This document shows, one piece after another, positions 12,901 to 24,284 of a stretch of DNA of 64,000 nt. Position numbers and translations under genes: made by a program. The notes under the pieces were generated by a model, which saw only the letters and a list, made by a program, of their open reading frames with translations, made no database searches and was not told the origin of the DNA. Source of the stretch: Sipunculus nudus (Eukaryota; Annelida; Sipuncula; Golfingiida; Sipunculidae); the NCBI GenBank assembly GCA_026874595.1, contig CM049309.1:56287926-56351925 (forward strand), written 5' to 3'. The stretch's first letter is position 1. Every line of letters begins with the position of its first letter.

Positions 12901-15900
12901 ATTCGGCCAGTAGTCTTGGGGGAGTTCTCCGGAAACGAACGCGGCGGCGGGGGTGGAAACCAGTCAAAAACATAGTATCCGCAAAACTTTGTTTTGGCGG
13001 ATACAATTATACCACAAGTAACCTGTATATTTCACTTCTAGTAACATGCATATTATACTCCTAGTAACTTGTATGTCGTACCCCTAGTAACTTGTAATGT
13101 TATACTCCTTGTAATTTGAAAGTTATACTCCTAGAAACGGTATGTTTTAAAATAACATCAACGTATGTTATACACAGTGGTATAGTGGTAACCTTCCCCT
13201 TATGCCTATATGAACCTGTACCTTATACCAGAAGTAATCTTTAACATATACCTGTGCTTATCTGTAATTTATACTCTGAATAATACAGGTAGTACCTTAT
13301 GTGGTTACCTGTACCTTAATACTTGCTGTAATTTGTACCAAAAGTAGTGATTTGTACCTTATGTAGTAACCTGTGCTTTATACTAGTAGTGAACTACATT
13401 ACGAAGATTTATCTTACCACGTCTTGTAGAGCCAGGTAGTTGGTTTCTATGGCTTTAGCAGCTGCTGCTAGGGCCTGAGACAGCTTGTCCTCAGAGTTTG
13501 ACCACAGCGTGAAGACTGGTCCCCATTCATTCAACTCCCCCAGGTACTCTGAAAACAAAGGCAACAGCTGATATTTTATTAATATATCTCTAAAACCACT
13601 GAAAATGTAAATATGCAGAGAGATATTTAAGAATTCAGAAAATGCTGAGAAAACTGGATATGCTTTAGGTTTCTGTTAGAAAGTCATTCATCTTCAGGTA
13701 AGTATCTTACTTACTTTGATAAAATATCAAGTATCACTATGAGCTAGAAATGAATAAGCCTGAGGCCCACAGTTAGCATAAAGCTTTACTATCTTACCCC
13801 GTCATACATCTTACATAGTCTTACATTTATACTTTATGTTGAATGAGCAGCCAGGTGAAAGCACTGTAATGAATGGTACATTAATCTTCCAGGAATTCTG
13901 TACAAGGAGACGGGTTAAAACTTGGAAACTTCAGCTCAAAGGCCAAAATCTGCTCTACTCCTTTCAGATATGAAGTAATAATGCACTGATCATTTTATCA
14001 AGATGTTGATGAAACTGCCAATAAATTACATGACAAAATTATTAAACTCTGTTCATAATGCATCAAGCAGCTAACACTGACCTGTTTGCTCTTTCAGTAT
14101 TCGTTGTGAGATCCTGTCAAGTGTTCCGAGTTTCTCAGAGAAGGCTTGTATGTACTCTAACATGACAACAAACTCTGGTGGCCTGGTTTTCATCATGTAT
14201 GAGGCACTGAAGTTGTGCAGAGAATCTGTCATCCTGCCAAGAAGACCTGTACCCTGCTTTTTATGGGACTGAAATTCCTGTAAAATTGTAATGAAGAGAT
14301 ATTATTCCAAAATAAAGTAATGCAATGTAAGCTGCCTGCTGATATCTTTCGAACATTTATTGTGATGGCTATTACAAATATAATACTGATTGTTTTCAAA
14401 TTCGTTCCACCTGTCTTACGAGGGCTGTAATAATATTTCAATTTTTATGGTAAGATACATATTGTGATATTTCATTTAACATACAATACATGATTCAATA
14501 CACAGAAGTATCAGAGTTTAAACTATTGCCCTCCTTTGTCTAGATTTGCAACAGGACTGAATACACTCTTGGGAAAAAGAATAATGATACAGTCTAATCA
14601 AGTGATTTGATCATGCCTAAGTTAGCCAATCAAATGCCCACTGACTGATTTCTGGCCAATGGTGTTTTGCCTTAAAAGCACTGGGCTGCTGACTGTCATT
14701 ACATGCCTGAAGTCATTAGCTAGATATCAGACTTTCTCTTTTATGTTCATATATCATCAATGTATCAATAGAAGAACATCTTGTGATAAAGATATCAGCA
14801 GTGTCACTGAATGATACCAACATGACATATGACTTTGTGTCACAGTATACCAGAGCACTATTGTATCGTTACAGTCCTATGTCTTATAAACACAAAACAT
14901 GAAAACACCTCGGAGATCTTGTGTAGATATATAATATATATAAAACCTTACCCACTGCTTGGCTGTTAGGAATGTTTGGAACTGCTGATTAAACGATAAC
15001 ACAGGATGGTCAGCGATACGACTCAGGAATTTCTGCAGGGCCTTCTCTCGTGTCTTGACAAACTCAGGGCTGAAGCGATCAAACCTTCGCAGGCTGTGTT
15101 TCTCAGGCAACGGCTACAGATATATTAACAAGTGACCCAGGGGTCATGACGCTCAGCTGACCAGGAAGACATTGACAAAAGTAATTTTATCATCTGAATG
15201 TCAAATTTGAATGAAATACTTTTCCCAAACTTGACCTTTTGTATAAAATCATCCAATATTCATTGGGGTACTATGGAGCTCTGTAGCATGAAGGATATGG
15301 GTAACAGACACCTATTTTCAAGGTTTACAAGATGACTTTTCAGGGGTCTCCCAGCATGTCAAAAAATAAAATTCTAGGTCCAGTTATTATGATTTGTGCC
15401 CTGTTAACAAATCCAAATGTTTATTCTGGGGGGTATTTCAAAGCCGCATAGGATGAAGGATATGGGTAACAGAGATGTAATTTCAGGTGCACAAGGAGAT
15501 TTTTCAAGGGCCTCCCAGCATATCAAGAAAGGAGATTCTAGGTCAAGTCATTATAATTTGTGCTCTGTTAACAGATGACCAAATCTTTATTCTGGGGAGT
15601 ACTTCGGAGCCCCAGAGCATGAAGGATATGGGTAACAGGGACCTTATTTCAGGTTTCCATGTAGACCTTTTATGGGCTTCCCTGGAGGTGAGGACAGAAG
15701 ATTCTAGATCCAGTCATTATGATTTGTGCCCTGTTAATATATGACCAAATCTTTATTCTGGGGGGGTACTTCAGAGCCCCATGGCTCACAGAATATGGGT
15801 AACAGGGACCTTATTTCGGGTTTCCATGTAGACCTTTTATGGGCTTCCCTGGAGGTGAGGACAGAAGATTCTAGGTCCAGTCATTATGATTTGTGCCCTG

Positions 15901-18900
15901 TTTACAGATGACCAAATGTTTAAAGATCACAAAAGTAGAGAAAAAAAATCGTAAAAAATAAAAAAAATATAGGTGGCGCCACCAATCTCCAGAAATTGAT
16001 GAAACACTCCATGAACAATATCCATGCAAAGAATCATGGTGATTAATGCATTAGTTGTTCAGATACTTGAGCTTTTGTATTAAATTTTGCATTATTCTGG
16101 GGGGTACTTCAGAACCCCCATAGCTCGAAGAATATAGGTCACAGTGACCTAATTTCAGGTTTAAAAGGAGAATTTCCATAGACCTCCCAGGATTTCAAGT
16201 AAGAAGATTCCCGGTCTAGCGGTTACGATTTGTGCCCTGTTAACAGACAGACGCCTGGATGGCCGGACGGACGACGGACAAAAGGTGATCCCTACAGCTC
16301 AGATGACTTTCAGTCAGCTGAGCTAAAAATTGAAAAAATACAGGTGGTGCCACCAGAATGCAGAAACTGATGAAACATTTCATGATCAATATCCATGCAA
16401 AGAATCATGGTGATCAATATAATAATTGTTCAGATACTTGAGCTTTTGTATCAAATTTTCCATTATTCTGGGGGGTACTTCAGAGCCCCATAGCTCAGAG
16501 GTTATGGGTAACAGAGACCTAATTTCAAGTTTTTAAGGAAACTTTTCATGGGCCTCTCAGCATGTCAAGAGTGAAGATTCTAGGTCCAGTTGTTACGATT
16601 TGTGCCATGTTAACAGATGACCGCATCTTATGAGGTCTCAAAAATAGAGTAAAAAATTCGTAAAAATAAAAAAAATACAGGTGGCACCACCATACTGCAG
16701 AAACTGATGACACATTCCATGATCAATATCCATGCAAAGAATCATGGTGATCACTGCAATAGTTGTTTAGATACTTGAGCTTTTGTATCAAATTGTCCAT
16801 TATTCTGAGGGATACTTCAGATGACTTACAGTCAGCTGAGCTAAAAACATTTAATGGTCAATATCCATGCAAAGAATCATGATGATCTCCGTATTAGTTG
16901 TTCAGATACTTCAGCTTTTGTATCAAATTGTCCATTATTCTGAGGGATACTTCAGAGACCTATAGCTTGAAGGATATGGGTAACAGAGACCTAATTTCAA
17001 GTTTCCACAGGCACTCTTCATGGGCCTCCTTGCATGACAAGAATGAAGTTTCTTGGTCCAGTTGTTGCAATTTGTACCCTCTTGATAGATACCATAGGTG
17101 GCGCCACCAGTCTGCAGGAACTGATGGAACATCTCATAATCAATATGTATGCCAAAAATCATGACCATCAGTGATGTAGTTATTGAGATATTGAAGTTTT
17201 TGTATGAAATTTTTTACTACTCTTGGGGGGTACTTTGGGGCCCCATAGCTCAAAGGATATGGGTAACAGAGACCTAATTTCTGGTTTCCATGGAGACTTT
17301 TCATAGGTCTTCTAGTGTGTTGAGAATGAAGATTCTAGGTCCAGTCGTTACTATTTGTGCCATGCTAACAGATGACAGCATCCCTAGAGGTCTCAAAAAT
17401 AGAGGAAAAAATCGAACTATACAGGTGGCGCCACCAGTCTGCAGGTACAGATGACACATCTCATGATCAATAGTTATGCCACAAATCATGACCATCATTC
17501 AAGTAGTTAATGAGATATTGAAGTTTTTGTGTGAAATTTTTTACTTTTCTTGGGGGTACTTTAGGGCTCCATAGCTCGAAGAATATGGGTAACAGAGACC
17601 TAATTTGGGTTTCCATGGAGACTTTTCATAGGTCTCTCAGTGTGTCGAGAATGAAGATTCTAGATCCAGTCGTTATGATTTGTGCCACGTTAACAGATGA
17701 CAGCATCCTTAAAAATCTCAAAAATAGAGGAAAAAATCGTAAAAAATCAAACAATACAGGTGGCGCCACCAGTCTGCAGGAACTGATGGAACATCTCATA
17801 ATCAATATGTATGCCAAAAATCATGACCATCAGTGATGTAGTTATTGAGATATTGAAGTTTTTGTATGAAATTTTTTACTACTCTTGGGGGGTACTTTGG
17901 GGCCCCATAGCTCAAAGGATATGGGTAACAGAGACCTAATTTCTGGTTTCCATGGAGACTTTTCATAGGTCTTCTAGTGTGTTGAGAATGAAGATTCTAG
18001 GTCCAGTCGTTACTATTTGTGCAATGCTAACAGATGACAGCATCCCTAGAGGTCTCAAAAATAGAGGAAAAAATCGAACTATACAGGTGGCGCCACCAGT
18101 CTGCAGGTACAGATGACACATCTCATGATCAATAGTTATGCCACAAATCATGACCATCATTCAAGTAGTTAATGAGATATTGAAGTTTTTGTGTGAAATT
18201 TTTTACTTTTCTTGGGGGTACTTTAGGGCTCCATAGCTCGAAGAATATGGGTAACAGAGACCTAATTTGGGTTTCCATGGAGACTTTTCATAGGTCTCTC
18301 AGTGTGTCGAGAATGAAGATTCTAGATCCAGTCGTTATGATTTGTGCCACGTTAACAGATGACAGCATCCTTAAAAATCTCAAAAATAGAGGAAAAAATC
18401 GTAAAAAATCAAACAATACAGGTGGCGCCACATGTCTGCAGGAACTGAAGGAACATTTCATAATCAATATGTATGCCAAAAATCATGACCATCAGTGATG
18501 TAGTTATTGAGATATTGAAGTTTTTGTATGAAATTTTTGACTACTCCAGGGGGTACTTTGGGGCCCCATAGCTCGAAGGATATGGTTAACAGAGACCTAA
18601 TTTCTGGTTTCCAAGGATATTTTTCATGGACCTCTCAGTGTGTCAAGAATGAAGATTCTAGGTCCAGTCGTTACGATTTGTGCCATGCTAACAGATGACA
18701 GCATCCTTAAAGGTCTCAAAAATAGAGGAAAAAATCGTAAAAAATTGAACGATACAGGTGGCGCCACCAGTCTGCAGGAACAGATGACACATCTCATGAT
18801 CAACAGTTATGCCACAAATCATGACCATCATTCAAGTAGTTAATGAGATATTGAAGTTTTTGTATGAAATTTTTTACTTTTCTTGGGGGTACTTTAGGGC

Positions 18901-21900
18901 TCCATAGCTCGAAGAATATGGGTAACAGAGACCTAATTTGGGTTTCCATGGAGACTTTTCATAGGTCTCTCAGTGTGTCGAGAATGAAGATTCTAGGTCC
19001 AGTCGTTATGATTTGTGCCACGTTAACAGATGACAGCATCCTTAAAGGTCTCAAAAATAGAGGAAAAAATCGTAAAAATTCAAACAATACAGGTGGCGCC
19101 ACAAGTCTGCAGGAACTGATGGAACATTTCATAATCAATATGTATGCCAAAAATCATGACCATCAGTGATGTAGTTATTGAGATATTGAAGTTTTTGTAT
19201 GAAATTTTTGACTACTCAGGGGGGGGGGGTACTTTGGGGCCCCCTAGCTCGAAGGATATGGTTAACAGAGACCTAATTTCTGGTTTCCAAGGATATTTTT
19301 CATGGACCTCCCAGGATGTCAAGTAAGAAGATTCCAGTTCTAGCGGTTACGATTTGTGCCTGGTTAACGGACAGACAGACGGACAGACAGACAGACGGAC
19401 AGACAGACAGACGGACGACGGACAAAGAGTGATCGCTATAGCTCAGATGACTTTCAGTCAGCTGAGCTAAAAACAGCTTAACTCTCATAGTTTTATGATT
19501 TAACTATTAACATCTGATAAATCATGTTAACTTTGTATATGATTAAAGTACCAGATTTAAAATGTTTTATTTTTAAAATTTTGTAAATTATTTCAACTGA
19601 CTTTTTTTAAATCTGTGAATACATATACCTGTGATTCTCATTTATTACATTATACACAAAAGCATCTTCCTCTATGTATATTTAACTCATCTGAATTTGT
19701 GTGCATGTATATTTCAACTACTGACCAGTCCATTAGCTGTCGATGGCTATGTCTATGGAATACAGGTGAAGTAACAATACTGTAAGAATGACATTTTATC
19801 ATTAAGCCTTCTGCACTTCAGGTTTTGGAATGCACAGGGAGCCATAACCTGTCAGTAATACAATGAAAATATCTCGAAGGGTTCTATCTAGATTTCTATG
19901 TACCACTGAGGCACAATGGTGAAATCAGGTAGTTACTATAGTACATTGACTTACTGGCACTAAGTGGGTAGGCTGAGTTTCCTCGAGTCGCTGCCTCAGC
20001 CACACAAAGTCATTGTACCTCCTCCTGACCTGATACTCGTGGTTGTCATATTCACTCCTGGTCGTCTGCACAAAAATATATCATGCACTGTACATTTAAT
20101 ACCCCCAAACTTGGTCAGCTATTGATCTGCACATTAGACTGAGAATCTGCTGGAATACTTGACTGAACAATGTAGACAACAAAATGGTATTTTATATAAT
20201 GTACCTCAGAATGCAATAGGAGCCACCATTTGCATCCTTCTTTGTTAAACAAACAAGAAGCAGGTCCTCAGGGCTATGACCTGTGTGTACACACACACAC
20301 ACACACACACCATTTAAGGCAATGTGAACATGAGAACTAGAACTAAGTGTAAATGTCATACCAGAAAGGCTGACTTGTAGGTTTTAAAAAATTAAGCTAC
20401 TTGAGTTTTGCTACTACTTGATAGCCTGTGACTGTATAAGAGCATGTTGTTACAGTATACTGTCATGTACTGTCTGCTAGCCAGTGGCTGATATCTATGT
20501 CCTGGATATAATGAACATACCATATGGAACAGAGCAAAAACATTTTGTTTACTAGCAGGTAATTAAAAGATTCTGATTAATGACTATAACAGCTCCAAAA
20601 AAGCAGGTACAAGAATTTGGTGTTTTCTATTAACATGCTCCTACTAACAGAATGTGCGAGTGAGTTAGAGTGACACAGGGACAGACCTTGGTATTGATCC
20701 TGAAGGTAATGTAAGATTAACATGGACCCACTAACAGAATGTATGAGTGACACAGGGACAGACCTTGGTATTGATCATGGAGGTAGTGTAAGATTAACAT
20801 GGACCCACTAACAGAATGTATGAGTGACACAGGGACAGACCTTGGTATTGATCATGAAGGTAATGTAAGATTAACATGGACCCACTAACAAAATGTACCA
20901 GTGACACAGGGACAGACCTTGGTATTGATCATGAAGGTAGTGTAAGATTAACATGGACCCACTAACAGAATGTACCAGTGACACAGGGACAGACCTTGGT
21001 ATTGATCATGAAGGTAGTGTAAGATTAACATGGGCCCACTCACAGAATGTACCAGTGACACACAGACAGACCTTGGTGGTGATCCTGAAGGTAATATAAG
21101 ATTCCATGGTAGTGGTGTGTTTTTCTGGGTTGTCCACGACAACAAACAAGTCCTGTGTTTCTCCGTCCAAGTCATCGTCCTCCAGCGTGAGATGAGTGAT
21201 GCCCGTCTCTGTCTGGGTGGCTACTGGTGATGGGTCATCATCAATCTTCAGAGTGGCTGTGTTTATCTGTGAACATAAATGCGAGTCTGTCACTACATGT
21301 GTGTTTTGATTACCATTTACTTGCCTCTGGTTACATCCTCTTACTATTAAGAAAATAAAAGCCTTATTTGTTGTATTTACACTTGAAATTATCATGATAC
21401 TTTAGTGATATGTATAAAGTAATATAGTGATATTATTACATAATAATTTTAGTGATATACCAAAAAAAAATATCATGATGACTACCAAGCCTTGAGCACC
21501 CGTCATCTTTTACAATTTAGTAAACATGATTTGGGGTAGGACGTTGCCTGGTGGTTAAGGCATTCAACTTCAGAGCTGAAGGTCTTTGGTTCGTAACGTG
21601 TTGGTGCCTCAATGGCATAATGGTGAAATCTTGTTATAGGACCTCAGAGATTCACTCTAATGTCTCAACGACAGGTTTTGACTTCTTGATTATTCCTTAC
21701 CCCGTGCATGTAAAACCTGAAATCCATAAGGCTTTATAATAAACATATCATTCTTATCATATGGATACCTTCATCCTCATTCAATTCACAGTGCCACCAA
21801 CAGACCACAGTTCTATACTTTGAAAAAAAAACAAAAACAAAAAAAAAACAAAAAACATGATTTCTAAGATTAAAAGCAGTTTCATTCAAACCCCTCTTTC

Positions 21901-24284
21901 TGGAGGTCTATGCACTATGATCAGTATGTGATAATGATCAAACTTTGTTGCAAAACAAGACTAATTTTTATGTTTTTGACCAAACATAATATAAAATACA
22001 TCTATAAATACTTCTCTGCAAGAATATCTTGAGAAATTACCCTGATATTTTAAGAATTATATATTTTTCTTGGGGTCTGGGTTCCGGGGTCTGTGGAATC
22101 TGGGTTTTACACACTGCCAAGAAGAGTGTTGGTAAAATTGAAAGAGAGTGAAAATGAGTAATTAGTTATTTTCAGTAAATCCTCAAAAAAAAAGAGTGAC
22201 TCTTTAAAAAAAATGATTTGGCAGGCCTTCTAATATAACTAGTGACCCATGGGTCTTGAAGCTCAGCTAAATTTGTCTATAAGGATATTTTTAAAGAAAT
22301 TTTTCAGAATGAGAGTTCTGTGACCTTAACCAATTACCTGGTGACCCAAAAAATCTTAAAAATATTATCCTTGAACTTGCAGCATTCAGATTATTGTAAC
22401 AATCTTTTAAGAAGTGACCTTGACCTCTGACCAGGTAACCTAAAAACTTACAGATTTCCTCATTTTTGGCAAGTAAGCCATGTGTGAAAGGTGGAAGCTT
22501 TGGGATACAAAGTTTGATTTACGGTGCATCCACAATCATTTAAAGATGTGGCTCCTGTGACCTTCAACTTTGATCTCTGGACCCTGAAAAGCATAATGAA
22601 TTTACTTAAGTGGTGGGGCATTAATAAATCAAGTTTGAAGCCAATTTGTCTATCAATAGAATAGAATCTTCCCCTTTTTGGCAGGTTTGCAATATTCTGA
22701 AGATGGAATGTTTGTGATGAAAAGTTTGGCTTGAAATGAATACACATCCTTTTAAAGAAATGGGTCCTGTGACTTTGACCTTTGGACCCAAAATCGACTG
22801 GGTTCTTACTTTAATGGTGAGCCATTTATAATCAGATAAGTTTGAAACCAAAATGTCCAACTAAACTGGAGTTATCATCTGGAAACTAATGTGTGAACAG
22901 ATGGCCCCTGTGACCTTGACCTCATAACCCAAATTCATTTATGCTCTCCCAATCCTGGCAAGTCAGCTAAATGCTCAAGATGTAAAGTTTGGGATGAAAA
23001 GCTTGGCTTAAAATGCAGCCATAATCTTTTTAAATAAGTGATTCTTGTGGCCTTGACCTTTGACCTCATGACCCAAATATCATACAGGTTCTTGCTTTAG
23101 TAGTGGGCCCTATTTAAGTCAAGTTTGATAACCATCTGTCATCCCTCCTGGGGTTATCATCAGGAAACCCAATTTATTTGGATGGACGGATGGATCATAG
23201 ACAGACAAACAGACAGACAGACAGGGTGATTACTATAAGGCATCCACTTGTGATCAATAAACTAACCTGGTTTTGGGACACTAGGTGTTATCACAGCTGA
23301 GACAGTGACATGATTGTTGTCCTTTTATAGTAAAAGAAAAAAATAGAAAAATATTCGTTAAAATTTAACATAAAAATACAGGTAGCGCCCACTTTTTGGG
23401 AACTGACAAAAGTAATTATGGTCAATATTCAAGGCAAGATTCATGTCAATCCATGCATTAATTATCAAGATATTGGAGGTTTTGTATCAAATTTTTTTTT
23501 ATCCTTGGGGGTACTTTCAAGCCCTAAGCTTGGAAGAAATAGGTCGCAGTGGCCTAATTATAGGTTTCCAAGGAGATTTTTTAACTGACCTCCCAGGGTG
23601 TTCACTTAGAAGTTTCGAGGACCAGCATTTACATTTTTTGCCCTGCTAACTGACGGCCAGACAACACGACAGCCAATGAACAAAGCGCCATTCCTATACC
23701 TCAGGTGACTTACAGTGAGCTGAGCTAAAAATAAATCAATATATTTATGGTACTAGTTTGCCCTAATTAATTCAATCACAGGCTATGAAAATCTTAAATG
23801 GAAATCCAGATTTCAATAATATTAATAATCTCTTGCATACATTGACATTGTGCATATGTGGTACATATTATTTTTATTTATTTATCTAACTTAAGGTAAA
23901 AGAAAACTGAATTATAGGAAACATTTAGCTGATGAAAGTCATCCAATTAGACTGATGATCTTGTAATATGCATCAAATGGTCACTGTAACATGCTTTATG
24001 TTTACAATTTTACCTAGAGATGACAGACGTCAACACAGCCACTGGTCACGGGAGGTGTGTCCCGTCAACCCAGCCAGCTGATCTGCGCTCTCATGTCACG
24101 CTTTAATTAGAATGCAAAAATTAAGTAACAGGGGAATCAGAGATAAAATGTCTACCTCAAATGGCAAATCTTCTTCGTCAATTTCTTCTAATGCACCACT
24201 CAGAGGATCATTTACATTAAGCGGGTCTTTGAATGACATTTTGGCCTCCCCCGGGCCTGTCCTGTCCATCGAATTCTCAGCCAT
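3855..24284 (-). CDS. SNX30: Sorting nexin 30/7-like gene (PX-BAR), 3' end off window
   Basis: Ten exons join in frame to 400 codons with no stop, and the gene continues past the left edge. The protein has an acidic N-terminus (about residues 1-60), a phox-homology (PX) domain (about 80-200, with the [11 protein letters not shown] motif and the PPLPEK-type loop written PLPEK after THLVP), and then BAR helices (about 220-400). PX-BAR sorting nexins bind phosphoinositides on endosomes and shape tubules for cargo sorting; SNX7 and SNX30 act as SNX4 partners. Landmarks shared with SNX30/SNX7 include [22 protein letters not shown] and KLGT.DRI.QRI. The ATG at 24284 is chosen because it opens the exon frame; a GTG reading further upstream is not needed. 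The C-terminal BAR exon, which normally carries an ERW motif, was not found in 1-3854. Family assignment is secure; SNX30 versus SNX7 is less so, because invertebrates usually have one gene for both. Confidence 0.9.
4017..4031 (-). CDS. SNX30: Possible SNX30-like 15-nt microexon
   Basis: Between a pyrimidine-rich acceptor (CCTCCAG) and a strong donor (GTATGTG) lie five codons, ELVEQ, phase 0 to 0. Upstream in the same frame is a TGA, so a larger exon is not possible. Skipping it also keeps the frame, so it may be optional or spurious. Confidence 0.45.
4032..8690. other. SNX30 intron, no further feature seen
   Basis: AT-rich; only short open frames without splice support. Confidence 0.5.
8691..8777 (-). 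CDS. SNX30: SNX30-like exon 8 (BAR)
   Basis: 29 codons, phase 0 to 0, donor GTCAGA. Encodes [20 protein letters not shown], parallel to VLKKRDQVQAEYEAKLE in SNX30, and is rich in charged helix-forming residues. Confidence 0.9.
9342..11357 (+). mobile_element. Hairpin-ended element with 280-bp tandem core, copy 1
   Basis: Starts with a hairpin at 9351-9369 (GTAGTCG/CGACTAC) followed by GTATCCGC. Ends with a stem-loop at 11323-11352 (GTATCCGC ... GCGGATAC) and CAATTAT. The inside is about six units of 280 bp, each with two GGTGGCGCCACC palindromes; the first units are degenerate. No coding capacity. It resembles the pearl/HINE (Helentron-associated) elements of molluscs, but lacks the standard TC...CTRR ends. 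Located in a SNX30 intron. Confidence 0.75.
12001..12069 (-). CDS. SNX30: SNX30-like exon 7 (BAR)
   Basis: 23 codons, phase 0 to 0, acceptor CACAG, donor GTAAGA. The [12 protein letters not shown] segment matches VLREYILYSDSMK of SNX30. Confidence 0.88.
12109..13010 (+). mobile_element. Hairpin-ended element, copy 2 (short)
   Basis: Same ends as the element at 9342 (TAGTCGACAAGCGACTAC hairpin, GTATCCGC/GCGGATAC stem-loop, CAATTAT) but only about two core units. Having two copies with the same ends and different core lengths fixes the element boundaries. In the SNX30 intron before exon 7. Confidence 0.75.
13418..13548 (-). CDS. SNX30: SNX30-like exon 6 (BAR helix)
   Basis: 131 nt, phase 1 to 0, donor GTAAGA. 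Encodes [17 protein letters not shown] and an alanine-rich helix, corresponding to the YLVEL.EYGPVY..WS segment of vertebrate SNX30. Confidence 0.92.
14082..14277 (-). CDS. SNX30: SNX30-like exon 5 (PX-BAR linker, first BAR helix)
   Basis: 65 codons plus 1 nt (ends phase 1, donor GTCAGT). Contains [18 protein letters not shown] and [16 protein letters not shown], which match the linker and first BAR helix of SNX30. Confidence 0.92.
14952..15113 (-). CDS. SNX30: SNX30-like exon 4 (end of PX domain)
   Basis: 54 codons, phase 0 to 0, donor GTAAGG. Begins PLPEKHS and contains [18 protein letters not shown] and DHPVLSFN, the last PX helices that include the lipid-pocket arginine region. Confidence 0.92.
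15128..19471 (+). mobile_element. Second hairpin-ended family with 331/662-bp higher-order core
   Basis: Starts AAGTGACCCAGGGGTCATGA then CGCTCAGCTGA, and ends in a 12-bp-stem hairpin closing with TCAGCTGAGCTAAAAA, so GCTCAGCTGA is a subterminal inverted repeat. The core has units of about 331 bp; from 17097 alternate units are nearly identical at 662 bp. A GGAC/GACA microsatellite precedes the 3' hairpin. An internal copy of the 3' end near 16296-16327 suggests nested or fused elements. It fills SNX30 intron 3. Confidence 0.7.
19955..20065 (-). CDS. SNX30: SNX30-like exon 3 (PX core)
   Basis: 37 codons, phase 0 to 0, donor GTAAGT. Carries the RRRYNDF motif whose arginine and tyrosine contact the PI3P head group in PX domains, and the QPTHLVP proline loop. 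Confidence 0.92.
20290..20311. repeat. (AC)n microsatellite
   Basis: Simple dinucleotide run in the SNX30 intron. Confidence 0.9.
20640..21105 (-). repeat. 77-bp array of exon 2's 5' splice site
   Basis: The motif ACAGACCTTGG starts at 20681, 20758, 20835, 20912, 20989 and 21066: six units at exactly 77 bp. The last unit is the real exon 2/intron junction; the others hold about 35 nt of exon-like sequence, the same AAG|GTCTGT donor and about 38 nt of intron. Confidence 0.9.
21072..21266 (-). CDS. SNX30: SNX30-like exon 2 (start of PX domain)
   Basis: 65 codons, phase 0 to 0, with acceptor CACAG and the weak donor GTCTGT. Encodes the first PX strands ([22 protein letters not shown]), close to the DLFV.VDDP..H / YITYRITTK pattern of SNX30. 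The last ~35 nt and the donor are repeated five more times downstream in the intron (see the 77-bp array). Confidence 0.9.
21537..21856 (+). mobile_element. tRNA-derived SINE
   Basis: The head has a tRNA-like A box (CCTGGTGGTTAAGGC) and B box (GGTTCGTAAC), spaced as in a class II tRNA. A non-tRNA body follows, and the element ends in an A-rich tail (21822-21856). It lies in SNX30 intron 1, antisense to the gene. The anticodon stem is poor, so it is not a working tRNA. Confidence 0.75.
22240..23250 (+). repeat. Dispersed repeat rich in TGACCTTTGACCT motifs
   Basis: Begins AGTGACCCATGGGTCTTGAA (related to the second hairpin family start) and ends in a GACA microsatellite (CAGACAGACAGACAGGGTGA). 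The inside is a degenerate tandem repeat with many TGACCTTGACC or TGACCTTTGACCT runs. In SNX30 intron 1. Confidence 0.55.
23340..23732 (+). repeat. Second-family hairpin element fragment
   Basis: Contains the core (CAGGTAGCGCCCAC, GGGGGTACTTTC) and the 3' end GTGAGCTGAGCTAAAAAT. Confidence 0.6.
24156..24284 (-). CDS. SNX30: SNX30-like exon 1 (start codon)
   Basis: 43 codons starting [10 protein letters not shown] and ending in an acidic stretch ([11 protein letters not shown]). It ends in phase 0 at the donor GTAGAC. No domain; low-complexity acidic N-termini are typical of this family. Confidence 0.85.

Noticed and set aside
17301-19169. Repeated open frames of 63-101 codons on both strands
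   Set aside because: They come from the 331/662-bp repeat units; there are no splice sites, domains or codon signal.
21541-21610. tRNA gene
   Set aside because: A and B boxes are present, but the anticodon and acceptor stems do not pair well, and a body with an A-rich tail follows; a SINE explains it better.
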